Positions 18,420-25,675 are shown, counted from the first letter of the stretch. The stretch is DNA of 64,000 nt from Longimicrobium sp. (GCA_036377595.1 DASUYB010000103.1:116850-180849); one strand, 5' to 3'. Notes: generated by a model not told the origin, from the sequence alone. Numbers and translations: made by a program.

Positions 18420-18450
18420 GAAGGCCGGGACGCGCGTCCCGGCCTTTTTC
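18420..18450 (+). terminator. gyrB rho-independent terminator
   Basis: GAAGGCCGGGA pairs with TCCCGGCCTT across a CGCGCG loop, followed by a TTTTT run. A textbook terminator directly after gyrB. Confidence 0.92.
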
Positions 18451-18473
18451 GTACGATCAAACAATCAAGGAGA

Positions 18474-18544
18474 TCACACGGAGGGAACGGAGGAAACGGA
18501 GGACTGAACTGAGTTCCTCCGTTTCCTCCGTTCCCTCCGTGTGA
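18474..18544. repeat. CGGAG-type palindromic repeat, copy C
   Basis: TCACACGGAGGGAACGGAGG at the left end is followed by its inverse ending CCTCCGTTCCCTCCGTGTGA. The arms are tandem about-9-base CGGAGGAAA units. The copy lies between convergent gyrB and the YcaQ-like gene. Confidence 0.95.
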
Positions 18545-18575
18545 CATTCCTCTTTGAGATCATCCGGGACCGAGC

Positions 18576-19724
18576 CTACGCCGGCTTGGCGATGAGGACG
18601 TCGCGCGCGTCCGCGTCCGCCGCGACGAAGGCGAGGAGCCGCGCGCCCTCCTCCTCCACCGCGCGGCGGTCGGGTGGGGCGAGGGGCAGGAACGGGTGGA
18701 CGTGCAGCGTCGCCGCGCCGCCCTCGCGGCGGATCTCCCACGCGCCGGCGACGAAGCCGTCGATCAGGAAGCAGGGGAGCACCCGGTTCACCGCGAACAG
18801 CCGCTTGCGGTGCTCGTCCGCCACGATGCGCGAGCGCTCGGCGTGCGAGAGGTAGACGTTGTCGTAGTCACCCAGGAAGCGCGGCGGCGCGGGGAAGTCG
18901 GGGTCCGGCAGCGGCGCGTGGGGGAGATCGAACAGCTCGCGGCCGTGCTCGTCGCGGAAGGTGCGCAGCCGTGGCCGGAGACGATCGAAGCACGCTCGCA
19001 GCCCCGTCAGTCCCGACCAGGTCTGCGCGTCGGCGATGGACGCGGGGCCGAACGCGGCCAGGTACCGCATCACCGCAGCGTCGGGAGAGGCATCCTCCGA
19101 CATCGGGCGGCCGAGCCACGCCTCGGCGGTGGTGTGGCGCGCCGCGCCGCCGCGGCCCCACACGCCGCGCGGCGGCACCTGCACGAGCGGGACATAGGCG
19201 CGCACCGCGTAGCCCAGCGCGGCGGGATCGCGGTCCGGCCAGCGCTCGGCCAGCACCCTGCCGATCTCGTCGAACGTGCGCGGCGTCTCCTCCGCGGCCG
19301 CGCGGCCGGCGGCGGCCACCTCGGCGAAGTCGATCCCCGGCAGGCGCTTGCCCCAGTTGCCGCCGAAGCTGCGGACGAGCGCGGGCTGCATCACCGGCCG
19401 CAGCGCCAGGCAGTCGCGCGCCGTCACCAGGTGGATGGTCGAGCGCATCAGCGCGATGCGGACCACGGCGCGCTCCAGGATCAGCCGCGACAGGTCGTCC
19501 GCCTCGAATCCCTGCAGCCGCGACCACAGGCCGATGTACGGCGGGTTCGTCATCTGCCCCTGCATCCCCACCAGCTGCTCGATGGCGTGGAGGACGGGGA
19601 GGGTGACGCGCTCCAGCAGCATCTGCCGCACGAGCAGCGCGCGGTTCAGCGCCCGCCGCCCCAGCACCTTGCCGGACCCGCGGTGATTCCGACCGGAATC
19701 AGCCTTCGTCTTCGAGGATGACAT
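18576..19724 (-). CDS. YcaQ/AlkZ-like winged-helix DNA glycosylase family protein
   Basis: A 382-residue protein of the HTH_42 superfamily (PF06224), which includes AlkZ and YcaQ. The characteristic first catalytic-type motif is QLVGMQGQMTNPPYIGLWSR at about 50-69, a QxQ-type active-site region. A three-winged-helix layout follows (STIHLVTARDCLALRPVMQ; DRDPAALGYAVRAYV). C-terminal motifs are RFLGDYDNVYLSHAERSRI, PCFLIDGFVAGAWEIRR. AlkZ/YcaQ enzymes unhook DNA interstrand crosslinks. Whether this member acts on crosslinks is unknown. ATG 19724 is chosen. The gene lies 102 bases downstream of the defensin-like array on the same strand and could be co-transcribed with it. Confidence 0.78.
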   Translation of the reverse strand: MSSSKTKADSGRNHRGSGKVLGRRALNRALLVRQMLLERVTLPVLHAIEQLVGMQGQMTNPPYIGLWSRLQGFEADDLSRLILERAVVRIALMRSTIHLVTARDCLALRPVMQPALVRSFGGNWGKRLPGIDFAEVAAAGRAAAEETPRTFDEIGRVLAERWPDRDPAALGYAVRAYVPLVQVPPRGVWGRGGAARHTTAEAWLGRPMSEDASPDAAVMRYLAAFGPASIADAQTWSGLTGLRACFDRLRPRLRTFRDEHGRELFDLPHAPLPDPDFPAPPRFLGDYDNVYLSHAERSRIVADEHRKRLFAVNRVLPCFLIDGFVAGAWEIRREGGAATLHVHPFLPLAPPDRRAVEEEGARLLAFVAADADARDVLIAKPA

Positions 19725-19825
19725 CGCGGAGGGGATGCGGTGGAGAAGAATCGCCGCCGCAACACTACGCGCGGCGCCGATCCGCTGCAATCGGCGCCGC
19801 GCACTCAGCATTCAGCACTTCAAGC

Positions 19826-20056
19826 TCACGGCCCCAGCAGGCAGTCGCAGAACCCGCGCGTGCCGCCGACGCAGACGCCGGTGGAACCCGGCAGGCTCTT
19901 CTTGCAGTTGGCATCGCAGCGCGCCGGGTCGCAGTGGCGCGCGCCGGCGGTGGGGCCGGACGGCGACGCCATCGCGCTCACCGCGCCGAAGCCGAGCGAC
20001 GCCGCGACGGCCGCGGCCAGCGTCCAGCGGTGGATTCCTCGCATCCCTCTGCTCAT
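19826..20056 (-). CDS. Secreted six-cysteine peptide, defensin-like (array member 5)
   Basis: A 76-residue preprotein. The signal peptide (ending near GAVSAMA) contains the LGFG pattern shared by the array. The mature part has six cysteines in C-x4-C-x3-C-x10-C-x7-C-x-C, with G-V-C before the fourth, as in the gamma-core of CS-alpha-beta defensins. Sequence blocks: CDPARCDANC, TGVCVGG, FCDC. Net charge is weakly positive, about +2. ATG 20056 has GGAGGAGGAG immediately upstream; ATG 20044 is an alternative. It is the last array member and is followed by the YcaQ-like gene. Function is not shown; the fold is inferred from cysteine spacing only. Confidence 0.8.
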   Translation of the reverse strand: MSRGMRGIHRWTLAAAVAASLGFGAVSAMASPSGPTAGARHCDPARCDANCKKSLPGSTGVCVGGTRGFCDCLLGP

Positions 20057-20082
20057 CTCCTCCTCCCCGTTTGGGGAATCCG

Positions 20083-20292
20083 TCACAGGATGCAGCGGCA
20101 GAAGTTGCCGACGCAGCTTCCCACGCCGCCGATCGAGTCGCACCACGCCGCGCACTCGTCGGGGTCACACGCACGCGCGTTGGCCGACGCGGCGGTGGGC
20201 GACGCCATCGCCTGCGCCGCGCCGAAGCCGAGCGACGCCGCCACCGCCGCGGACAGGGCCCAGCGCCGGGCGCTTCGCACCGTTCTGCTCAT
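20083..20292 (-). CDS. Secreted six-cysteine peptide, defensin-like (array member 4)
   Basis: A 69-residue preprotein. Signal peptide: MSRTVRSARRWALSAAVAAS then LGFGAAQAMA. Mature cysteines: C-x4-C-x3-C-x8-C-x4-C-x-C, with G-S-C before the fourth (CDPDECAAWC, GSCVGNFCRC). The mature peptide is slightly acidic (about -2), unlike most antimicrobial defensins. An AGGAGG with a short spacer precedes ATG 20292. It lies only 26 bases upstream of member 5, so translation of both from one transcript is very likely. The four-residue spacer between the first two cysteines is identical in all five peptides. Confidence 0.82.
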   Translation of the reverse strand: MSRTVRSARRWALSAAVAASLGFGAAQAMASPTAASANARACDPDECAAWCDSIGGVGSCVGNFCRCIL

Positions 20293-20374
20293 CTCTCCTC
20301 CTGGCTCACGGGTGACCGGAATCGTGCGGCATGACGGGGACGCCGCACCGCGGACCGACGTTCCACCCCGCACG

Positions 20375-20590
20375 TCACTGGATCGGGCCGATGAAGCAGG
20401 AGCACATCCCGCCGGCGCAGTTGCCGCCGTCGTACCCGGCCGCCTTGCACTGGCGGCTGCACTGGCCCTGGTTGCACTGGCGCTCACCGGCCACCACGGC
20501 CGCGCCCGGCGCCGCCAGCGCCTGCGCGCCGCCGAAGCCGAGCGCCGCCGCGATGGCGCCGCACGCCAGCGCCCGCCGTACCTTCGTCAT
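20375..20590 (-). CDS. Secreted six-cysteine peptide, defensin-like (array member 3)
   Basis: A 71-residue preprotein. The signal peptide ends near LGFGGAQALA. Mature cysteine layout is C-x4-C-x3-C-x9-C-x4-C-x-C. The segment CKAAGYDGGNCAGGMCSC is strikingly like the core of fungal plectasin (GYKGGYC...CKC, recalled from literature). The ending is FIGPIQ. Net charge is near +1. Start ATG 20590 follows a GAGGTGG stretch. It is separated from member 4 by 82 bases, and the order and spacing fit a single leftward transcript. This member gives the clearest match to the defensin pattern. Confidence 0.84.
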   Translation of the reverse strand: MTKVRRALACGAIAAALGFGGAQALAAPGAAVVAGERQCNQGQCSRQCKAAGYDGGNCAGGMCSCFIGPIQ

Positions 20591-20670
20591 CGCCACCTCC
20601 GCTGCGAGATGTAAGGCGCGGTCCGCCGCGGCACCGGAGCGAGCGCGCCGCGGCGGACCGGGTCGGGGGG

Positions 20671-20877
20671 TCAGAGATAGCAGCTGCACCCGCCGCCCGA
20701 GTTGCAGAAGCCGCCGTGGAACCCCAGCGCCGAGCAGATCCGCGCGCAGGTGGCGTCACTGCACGCCCGGGGCGCCTGCGTGGCGCGCGCCGGCTGCGCG
20801 AGCGTCTGCGCTCCGCCGAAGGCCAGCGCGGCCGCGATCATCGAGGTGAACGCGAGCTTTCTTGCACGTACCGTCAT
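20671..20877 (-). CDS. Secreted six-cysteine peptide, defensin-like (array member 2)
   Basis: A 68-residue preprotein. The signal peptide has the array pattern with LAFGGAQTLA at its end. Mature cysteines: C-x4-C-x3-C-x9-C-x5-C-x-C, with GGFC as the G-x-C of the gamma core (CSALGFHGGFCNSGGG, then CSCYL). This spacing fits insect defensins and plectasin within one residue. Net charge is about +2. ATG 20877 has GGAGG upstream (in CAGGAGGTGGAAGA). A gap of 80 bases separates it from member 3. No propeptide cleavage site other than the signal peptide is obvious. Confidence 0.84.
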   Translation of the reverse strand: MTVRARKLAFTSMIAAALAFGGAQTLAQPARATQAPRACSDATCARICSALGFHGGFCNSGGGCSCYL

Positions 20878-21040
20878 TCTTCCACCTCCTGCATGGTTCC
20901 GCCGCCGGACGCCGCCGCGCGGGATTGCCGCGGCGCGCCCGGCGGCGTTGCGGCGGGCGGGCGCCCGGCGCGCCTGCCCGCCGTTTCCCGTCGCACCGCC
21001 GTCATGTCCGGGGTGCTCCGGCCGTACACCGCGGGGACGC

Positions 21041-21247
21041 TCACAGCGCGCAGGCGCAGCCGCCGCCGGGCGTGCACGTCCCCGAGAACGCGCCGATCGC
21101 CTTGCACAGCCGGTCGCACAGCTGCGGGTTGCACTTCCGCGCGGCGCCATCATCCGGCGCTGCGGGAACCGCCACCGCCTGCGCGGTGCCGAAGCCCAGC
21201 GCGGCGGCTACGCACGCGCCCAGCACCAGCGCTCTCGTCTTTCTCAT
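21041..21247 (-). CDS. Secreted six-cysteine peptide, defensin-like (array member 1)
   Basis: A 68-residue preprotein and the first gene of the array. Signal peptide: MRKTRALVLGACVAAALGFG then TAQAVA. Mature cysteines: C-x4-C-x3-C-x9-C-x5-C-x-C (CNPQLCDRLCKAIGAF, SGTC, GGGCACAL), with G-T-C before the fourth. It has a Cys in the signal segment, unlike the other four. Net charge is about +1. AGGAGG precedes ATG 21247 with a good spacer. It lies 163 bases upstream of member 2, the largest gap in the array. The promoter is probably in the 260 bases upstream, which it shares with the divergent FKBP gene. Confidence 0.82.
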   Translation of the reverse strand: MRKTRALVLGACVAAALGFGTAQAVAVPAAPDDGAARKCNPQLCDRLCKAIGAFSGTCTPGGGCACAL

Positions 21248-21467
21248 CTCGACCTCCTGCGATACAAGGGATTACCGGAACCTCTCACCTCGCCGGTGTC
21301 CTGCTCCGTGCCTCGCCGCAGTGGCGTGGGCGTGATCCTCGCGTGCGCAGGGAGGGTTGTGCCGCCACGCGGGGTGCGCGAACTTGGGGCGCTCCACCGG
21401 CCGCCAAACCTGCCGGAAGATGCGTGCCGCGGCGTAAAACGCGCTGAAATGCCCGCATCCTGTTCTG

Positions 21468-21473
21468 TGTCAA
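21468..21473 (-). promoter_or_regulatory. Possible -35 box of the peptide array
   Basis: On the minus strand this reads TTGACA, an exact -35 consensus. The candidate -10 after a 17-base spacer (ATTTCA) is poor. The implied leader would be about 190 bases. It lies between the array and the divergent FKBP gene. Confidence 0.35.
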
Positions 21474-21507
21474 CGGGTTGCGGAACACCAACACCAGGGA
21501 GGCGAGC

Positions 21508-21867
21508 GTGGCCGACGAAGCGATGACGACGACCCCGTCCGGGCTGCAGTACCGCGACGACGTGCCCGGCACCGGCGCCGAGGCGAAGAGCGGCGACCAC
21601 GTGGTGGTGCACTACACCGGCACGCTGATGGACGGCAGCAAGTTCGACAGCAGCCGCGACCGCGGGCAGCCCTTCCACTTCCCGCTGGGCGCCGGCCGCG
21701 TCATCCGCGGGTGGGACGAGGGCGTGGCGGGGATGAAGGTGGGCGGGCGCAGGACGCTGGTGATCCCGCCCGAGCTAGGCTACGGCTCGCGTCCGGTGGG
21801 GCCGATCCCGCCGAACTCCACGCTGCAGTTCGACGTGGAACTGCTGGACGTGCACGGCGCCCACTGA
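21508..21867 (+). CDS. FKBP-type peptidyl-prolyl cis-trans isomerase
   Basis: A 119-residue cytoplasmic FKBP. Family residues are intact: DHVVVHYTGTLMDGSKFDSS, RVIRGWDEGVAGMKVGGRR, IPPELGYGSRPVGPIPPN and LQFDVELLDV. It accelerates proline isomerisation in protein folding. GTG 21508 is chosen because AGGGAGG lies six bases upstream; residues before it are not conserved. No signal peptide is present, so a direct role in folding the exported peptides of the divergent array is unlikely. The gene is monocistronic. It is a single-domain FKBP of normal length. Confidence 0.92.
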   Translation: MADEAMTTTPSGLQYRDDVPGTGAEAKSGDHVVVHYTGTLMDGSKFDSSRDRGQPFHFPLGAGRVIRGWDEGVAGMKVGGRRTLVIPPELGYGSRPVGPIPPNSTLQFDVELLDVHGAH

Positions 21868-22031
21868 CGCCTCGCGCATCGCCGGTGGCGGAGCGGGCCT
21901 CGTGCGCCGCTCCCGCCGCCGGTGGCTGCAAAATGGTGCATCGCGAACGTGGTCAGTCCAAACGTGGCGTAAACCATGTCCCCCAAAGGGGTTGTGGATT
22001 GGCTCGTATCCGGCGGCAGATTTTCCCCAGC

Positions 22032-22060
22032 TTGACAATCTGCTCCGTTGGCGGTAACTC
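22032..22060 (+). promoter_or_regulatory. Sigma70-type promoter of the NYN gene
   Basis: TTGACA at 22032-22037, a 17-base spacer, and TAACTC at 22055-22060. This would give a leader of about 115 bases before ATG 22184, which contains three hairpins. Confidence 0.6.
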
Positions 22061-22074
22061 TCGCCTACGGGCAG

Positions 22075-22160
22075 GCGGCGGGGAAGCCTCGCCGTATCGG
22101 CGGGAGGTTCCCGCCGGATAATCTACCCGCCGTGGCTTCGCAGGCGGGTTTTCTTTCTTC
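22075..22160 (+). promoter_or_regulatory. Leader with three hairpins, possible attenuator
   Basis: Three successive stems: GGCGGGG/CCTCGCC (about 22077-22093), CGGCGGGA/TTCCCGCCG (22098-22117), and CCCGCC/GGCGGG (22126-22148) followed by TTTTCTTTC. All use GGCGGG and CCCGCC segments that could pair alternatively, the arrangement expected of a terminator-antiterminator switch. The last one looks like a rho-independent terminator placed before the gene. Confidence 0.5.
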
Positions 22161-22183
22161 CACACCCGAGGGATTTCATAGCA

Positions 22184-22939
22184 ATGGGTCAGACCGCGAT
22201 CTTCGTGGACGGCGGATACTTCGACCGCGTGTCGCGCGACTGCGGGTCGCCGCGCATCGACTTCGGCAAGCTCGCCACCGAGCTGTCGCGCCCCGACGAC
22301 CTGCTGCGCACCTACTACTACCACTGCCTCCCCTACATGAGCCCGGTGCCCACACCGGAAGAGGAGGAGCGGTACGCGGGGAAGCAGCGGTTCTTCAGCG
22401 CGCTCAACCGGCTGAACCGCTTCGAGGTGCGCGAGGGGAAGCTGGAGTACCGCGGCACCGACCGCGAGAGCAACCGCCCGATCTTCGAGCAGAAGCGGGT
22501 GGACATCTACCTGGGCGTGGATCTCGTCATGCTGGCCACCAAGCAGCGGATCCACCGGGCCATCCTGATCACCGGCGACAGCGACTTCCTGCCGGCGATC
22601 CGCGCGGCCAAGAACGAGGGCGTGCTCATCCATCTCTACCACGGCACGGGGCCGCAGCAGCCGCACCGCGACCTGTGGGAAGAGGCGGACGACCGCACCG
22701 TCATCACCCCCGACCTGCTGAACACCTTCCTGCTCACGGAGCGTCCGCAGCAGCAGGAGCGCGAGGGCGGGTTCGAGCGCGGCGAGCGCAGCTTCAGCGG
22801 CGGAGAGCGCCCCGAGCGGCCGGTGCGCACGCAGCGCCCCATCTACACCAGCCCGTCGAGCTTCGCCCGCGAGTCGTATCCCAGCGGCCGCGGCTGGCCC
22901 GAGGGGCTGCCCGTGGTGGACGAGGACGAGGAGGCGTAA
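22184..22939 (+). CDS. NYN domain (LabA/DUF88) protein
   Basis: A 251-residue protein of the NYN/PIN-like nuclease superfamily. Conserved acidic positions: AIFVDGGYF (Asp9), DIYLGVDLVMLA and LITGDSDFLPAI (Asp132, Asp134), all typical of the metal-binding site. The C-terminal 60 residues are a low-complexity tail rich in Glu, Arg and Gln (QQQEREGGFERGERS) that may bind RNA or partners. NYN proteins are thought to be RNA or tRNA nucleases; no substrate can be named. The long hairpin-rich leader suggests regulated expression. It is a monocistronic gene closed by a strong terminator. Confidence 0.85.
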   Translation: MGQTAIFVDGGYFDRVSRDCGSPRIDFGKLATELSRPDDLLRTYYYHCLPYMSPVPTPEEEERYAGKQRFFSALNRLNRFEVREGKLEYRGTDRESNRPIFEQKRVDIYLGVDLVMLATKQRIHRAILITGDSDFLPAIRAAKNEGVLIHLYHGTGPQQPHRDLWEEADDRTVITPDLLNTFLLTERPQQQEREGGFERGERSFSGGERPERPVRTQRPIYTSPSSFARESYPSGRGWPEGLPVVDEDEEA

Positions 22940-22964
22940 GGCCTTTCCGCCTGTCGGAGACGAC

Positions 22965-22995
22965 GAGCGCGCGGCCGGTCACCGGCCGCGCGCTC
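22965..22995 (+). terminator. Terminator after the NYN gene
   Basis: GAGCGCGCGGCCGGT at 22965-22979 and its perfect inverse at 22981-22995 flank a one-base loop, followed by GTTTCTCTTTT. Confidence 0.9.
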
Positions 22996-23019
22996 GTTTC
23001 TCTTTTGAACGGATCGGGC

Positions 23020-23079
23020 TCACACGGAGGGAACGGAGGGATGCGCGTTTCCTCCGTTCCCTCCGTTTCCTCCGTGTGA
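23020..23079. repeat. CGGAG-type palindromic repeat, copy D
   Basis: TCACACGGAGGGAACGGAGG on the left faces a longer right arm ending CCTCCGTTTCCTCCGTGTGA. Arms are uneven, so part of the left arm seems lost. The copy lies between the convergent NYN and lipoprotein genes. Confidence 0.9.
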
Positions 23080-23097
23080 TGCCTTCTTCTCCCGGGA

Positions 23098-23553
23098 TCA
23101 CTGCGGCGGCAGCTCGTTCGGCGGTGCGGCGGTGCAGCGGCCGCCAGAAAGGGTGACGTTCGGCGGCATGCGCATCTCGCACGTGGAGGCGAGCTGGTTG
23201 GCGCGGTTGTACGCGTCCTCCGCGCGCGCGAGCTCCGCCAGCTTGGCGAAGAGAGCGGCAGAATCCGTCCTCGCCGCGCAGTAGACGATGTACTCGCGCG
23301 GGCCGCCGCACGGCCGGCTTCCCACCGGCGCGGTGCGGCACTGCCCCGCCGCGCATCCGTCCGCGTGGGCCAGCGCGCGGGCCTCCCGCTCCAGCCGCGC
23401 CATCGTCCCCGTGTCGCTCGCGGCGGGAATCGGCTCGGCCGCGGCGCTGCCGGCGGGCGGGGCGGGCGGCCGCGAGCGATCCCCCGGCTCCGGCGACGGC
23501 GTGCACGCGGCGATGCAGGCGATCGCGAGCGCGGCCGGAATCTTCATCTTCAT
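23098..23553 (-). CDS. Cysteine-containing lipoprotein of unknown function
   Basis: A 151-residue lipoprotein (signal with lipobox IAAC, Cys17). After a Pro/Ala-rich linker (about 20-50) comes a helical region (MARLEREARALAHADGC) and a pair of Cys motifs (CAAGQCRTAPVGSRPC). A further helix follows (SAALFAKLAELARAEDAYNR). Six cysteines besides the lipobox suggest disulfides. No family is recognised. ATG 23553 is chosen because the signal peptide starts there and AGGAGAT lies just upstream. It is convergent with the NYN gene. Confidence 0.6.
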   Translation of the reverse strand: MKMKIPAALAIACIAACTPSPEPGDRSRPPAPPAGSAAAEPIPAASDTGTMARLEREARALAHADGCAAGQCRTAPVGSRPCGGPREYIVYCAARTDSAALFAKLAELARAEDAYNRANQLASTCEMRMPPNVTLSGGRCTAAPPNELPPQ

Positions 23554-23656
23554 GGAGATCTCCTGTCTTCGATCTCCCGCGCACTCGCCGCAGGGCGCGG
23601 GCCGCGGCGAAATGACGGCGCCGGGACGATGACTCGCCCCGGCGCCGATTCTCCAT

Positions 23657-23685
23657 CTCCGTGAACTCCGTGACCTCCGTGAGAG
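23657..23685. repeat. Single arm of the CGGAG palindrome family (second orphan arm)
   Basis: CTCCGTGAACTCCGTGACCT followed by CCGTGAGA is a right-type arm built of 9-base CTCCGTGA units, without a left partner. It sits immediately after the DUF885 gene stop. Confidence 0.6.
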
Positions 23686-23697
23686 GCTTCTCCTGGG

Positions 23698-25488
23698 TCA
23701 GGGTGCCGCCGCCGTCTTCTGCTGCCGGATCCAGCGCTCGATCTTGTCGCGCAGCATGGGGAGGGTGACGGTGCCGTCCTCGAGCACGCGGTCGTGGAAG
23801 GCGCGGATGTCGAAGCGCGGCCCCAGCTCGCGGCGCGCCTGCTCGCGCAGGTCGCGGATCAGCAGCATCCCGGTCATGTACGCCGTGGCCTGCCCGGGCC
23901 ACACGATGTAGCGGTCGACCTCGTTCTCCACCGCCGTGCGGTTCTCGGCGGTGTGCTTCAGCATGTAGTCGATGGCCTGGTCGCGCGTCCATCCCATCAC
24001 GTGCATCCCGGGGTCCACCACCATCCGCGCCGCGCGCAGCGCCTGGTTGGAGAGGAGCCCCATCCGGTCCATGTCGCCGCTGAACAGCCCCATCTCGTCG
24101 GCCAGCTCCTCGGCGTAGAGCCCCCACCCCTCGCTGAAGCCGGAATTGCCGAGCAGGCGGGTGATCATGTGCGCCGCGGGCCGCTCCTGCGCCAGCGCCA
24201 GCTGCAGGTGGTGGCCGGGGATGGACTCGTGGAACGCGGTGGACTCGATCGGCACCCGGCTCTGCTTCTCGGGCTCGAAGGTGTTGATGCGGAACCGTCC
24301 CGGGCGGCTGCCGTCCTGCGCGGGCGGCTCGTAGGCGGCCGCGGGGGCGGAGCGCTCCTCGAACTCCTGGTAGGGGACGATGACGACGTCGGCCTTCGGC
24401 AGCGTGCCGAACCAGCGCCCCATCGCCGCCTTGGCGCGGTCGATGGCGGCGGTGGAGTAGTCCACCACCTGCTGGCGCGAGCGGAAGGTGTACGTGCTGT
24501 CGGTGCGGAAGCGCTCCAGCAGCGCGGGCACGTCGGAGGTGTGGAAGCTGCGCTGGGCGATGCGGCTCATCCGCGCCTGGATGCTGTCCATCTGCTCGAG
24601 GCCCGTGCGGTGGATCCACTGCGGCTCGAGGGTCAGCGTTGTGAACGAGCGGACGGCGGCGCGGTAGCACGCCTCGCCGTTGGGCAGCGCGGAGACGCCC
24701 ACCGCGTCGCGCGCCCTGGCCAGGTACTCGTTCGCCAGGAAGTCGCGGTACCGGCGCGCGGCCGGGTTCAGCTGCGTGGTGATCAGCTGCGCCCACTCGC
24801 GGCGGAACGCGGCGTCGCTGTCGCGCTGGGCCACGGCGTAGAAGGGCGACTGCTCCACCGTGCCGGCCAGCATCGCGTCCATCTCCTCGATCACCCGGCG
24901 GACGTTACCCTTGGGCGCCGAGTAGCCCTGCCGCAGCCCCTCGCGCAGCGCCGCGACGTCGTTGTCGACGTAGCGCGGCACCATGGCGAAGCGGGCGAGC
25001 GCGGCGCGGCGCAGCTCGGGCGTGCCCACCGGCTGGATGGCGGCCAGCTGCGGGATCTGGATCTGCCACCCGGACAGCTGGTTCACCCCCCAGAGCTCGT
25101 TGTGGCAGACGCGCGACTGCCGGTCGCCCTCCATCTGCTCGCGCAGGAAGCCCAGGGTGATGTACTCCGCGCGGCCGCGCACGTCCTCCCAAGGCAGCGC
25201 CATCACCCGCGCGCGGAAGGCGTCGTCTTCCTGCTCGTAGCGGCGCCGCGCGGCCAGCGAGTTGTCGGAGAGCTGGTCGTGGCTTGCGCCGGGAAGGCCG
25301 AAGAAGGTGCCGATCTCGGGGAAGCGGCGCAGGCCCACGGTCATGAACTCGTCGGCCAGCGTGTTCACCATCGCGGCCACGGAGTCTGCGTGCGTGCGCG
25401 GCGCGGCGGGCGTCTGGGCCTGCTGCGCGCCGGCGGGCGCGGCGGCCAGCACCGCCACGGCCGCGAGCCAGCGGTAGTGTGCGTTCAT
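23698..25488 (-). CDS. DUF885 family protein, exported
   Basis: A 596-residue protein with a signal peptide (MNAHYRWLAAVAVLAAAPAG, cleavage near AGAQ). It matches the DUF885 family, whose members look like zinc metallopeptidases: the strand and helix with AFHESIPGHHLQLALAQE (His-Glu...His-His) and GWGLYAEELADEMGLF downstream are typical. ATAYMTGMLLIRDLREQA near the C-terminus is also conserved. The exported location suggests peptide turnover in the periplasm or outside. Enzymatic activity has been proposed for few members. ATG 25488 is used. An orphan repeat arm lies at its 3' end. Confidence 0.82.
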   Translation of the reverse strand: MNAHYRWLAAVAVLAAAPAGAQQAQTPAAPRTHADSVAAMVNTLADEFMTVGLRRFPEIGTFFGLPGASHDQLSDNSLAARRRYEQEDDAFRARVMALPWEDVRGRAEYITLGFLREQMEGDRQSRVCHNELWGVNQLSGWQIQIPQLAAIQPVGTPELRRAALARFAMVPRYVDNDVAALREGLRQGYSAPKGNVRRVIEEMDAMLAGTVEQSPFYAVAQRDSDAAFRREWAQLITTQLNPAARRYRDFLANEYLARARDAVGVSALPNGEACYRAAVRSFTTLTLEPQWIHRTGLEQMDSIQARMSRIAQRSFHTSDVPALLERFRTDSTYTFRSRQQVVDYSTAAIDRAKAAMGRWFGTLPKADVVIVPYQEFEERSAPAAAYEPPAQDGSRPGRFRINTFEPEKQSRVPIESTAFHESIPGHHLQLALAQERPAAHMITRLLGNSGFSEGWGLYAEELADEMGLFSGDMDRMGLLSNQALRAARMVVDPGMHVMGWTRDQAIDYMLKHTAENRTAVENEVDRYIVWPGQATAYMTGMLLIRDLREQARRELGPRFDIRAFHDRVLEDGTVTLPMLRDKIERWIRQQKTAAAP

Positions 25489-25675
25489 GGGATCTCGCTT
25501 GTCTGGACGGACGCGCGGCGATGCACCGCGCCAGGGAGTGCGGTTGCCGCTACGCTTCGCCGCGAAGGAAAGATTCAGGAAGGAAAGGTATGTCGGGCGG
25601 GGGATGGAGAGGAGGGTCGCGATATAAGGATGGCGTAGGAAGCCGACTCCTCGTCCGCGGATCGAGATGCCGTGG

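Larger units (their letters stand above)
19826..21247 (-). other. Tandem array of five CS-alpha-beta defensin-like peptide genes
   Basis: Five adjacent leftward genes share a C1-x4-C2-x3-C3-x(8-10)-G-x-C4-x(4-7)-C5-x-C6 pattern, and all five keep the G-x-C. Their signal peptides share an L[GA]FG segment. The intergenic gaps are 26, 82, 80 and 163 bases. No transporter, protease or disulfide enzyme is adjacent; export is expected through Sec. The known CS-alpha-beta fold links C1-C4, C2-C5 and C3-C6; this pairing is inferred, not shown. The array looks like the product of repeated local duplication. Confidence 0.75.

Noticed and set aside
19826..21247. The cysteine-peptide array as lanthipeptides or conotoxin-like RiPPs
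   Set aside because: The genes have Sec signal peptides in place of RiPP leaders, and no modification enzyme is near. Cysteine spacing with G-x-C fits the CS-alpha-beta layout better.
22965..22995. The long palindrome after the NYN gene as a regulatory operator
   Set aside because: The one-base loop followed by a T-rich tract is better explained as a rho-independent terminator.
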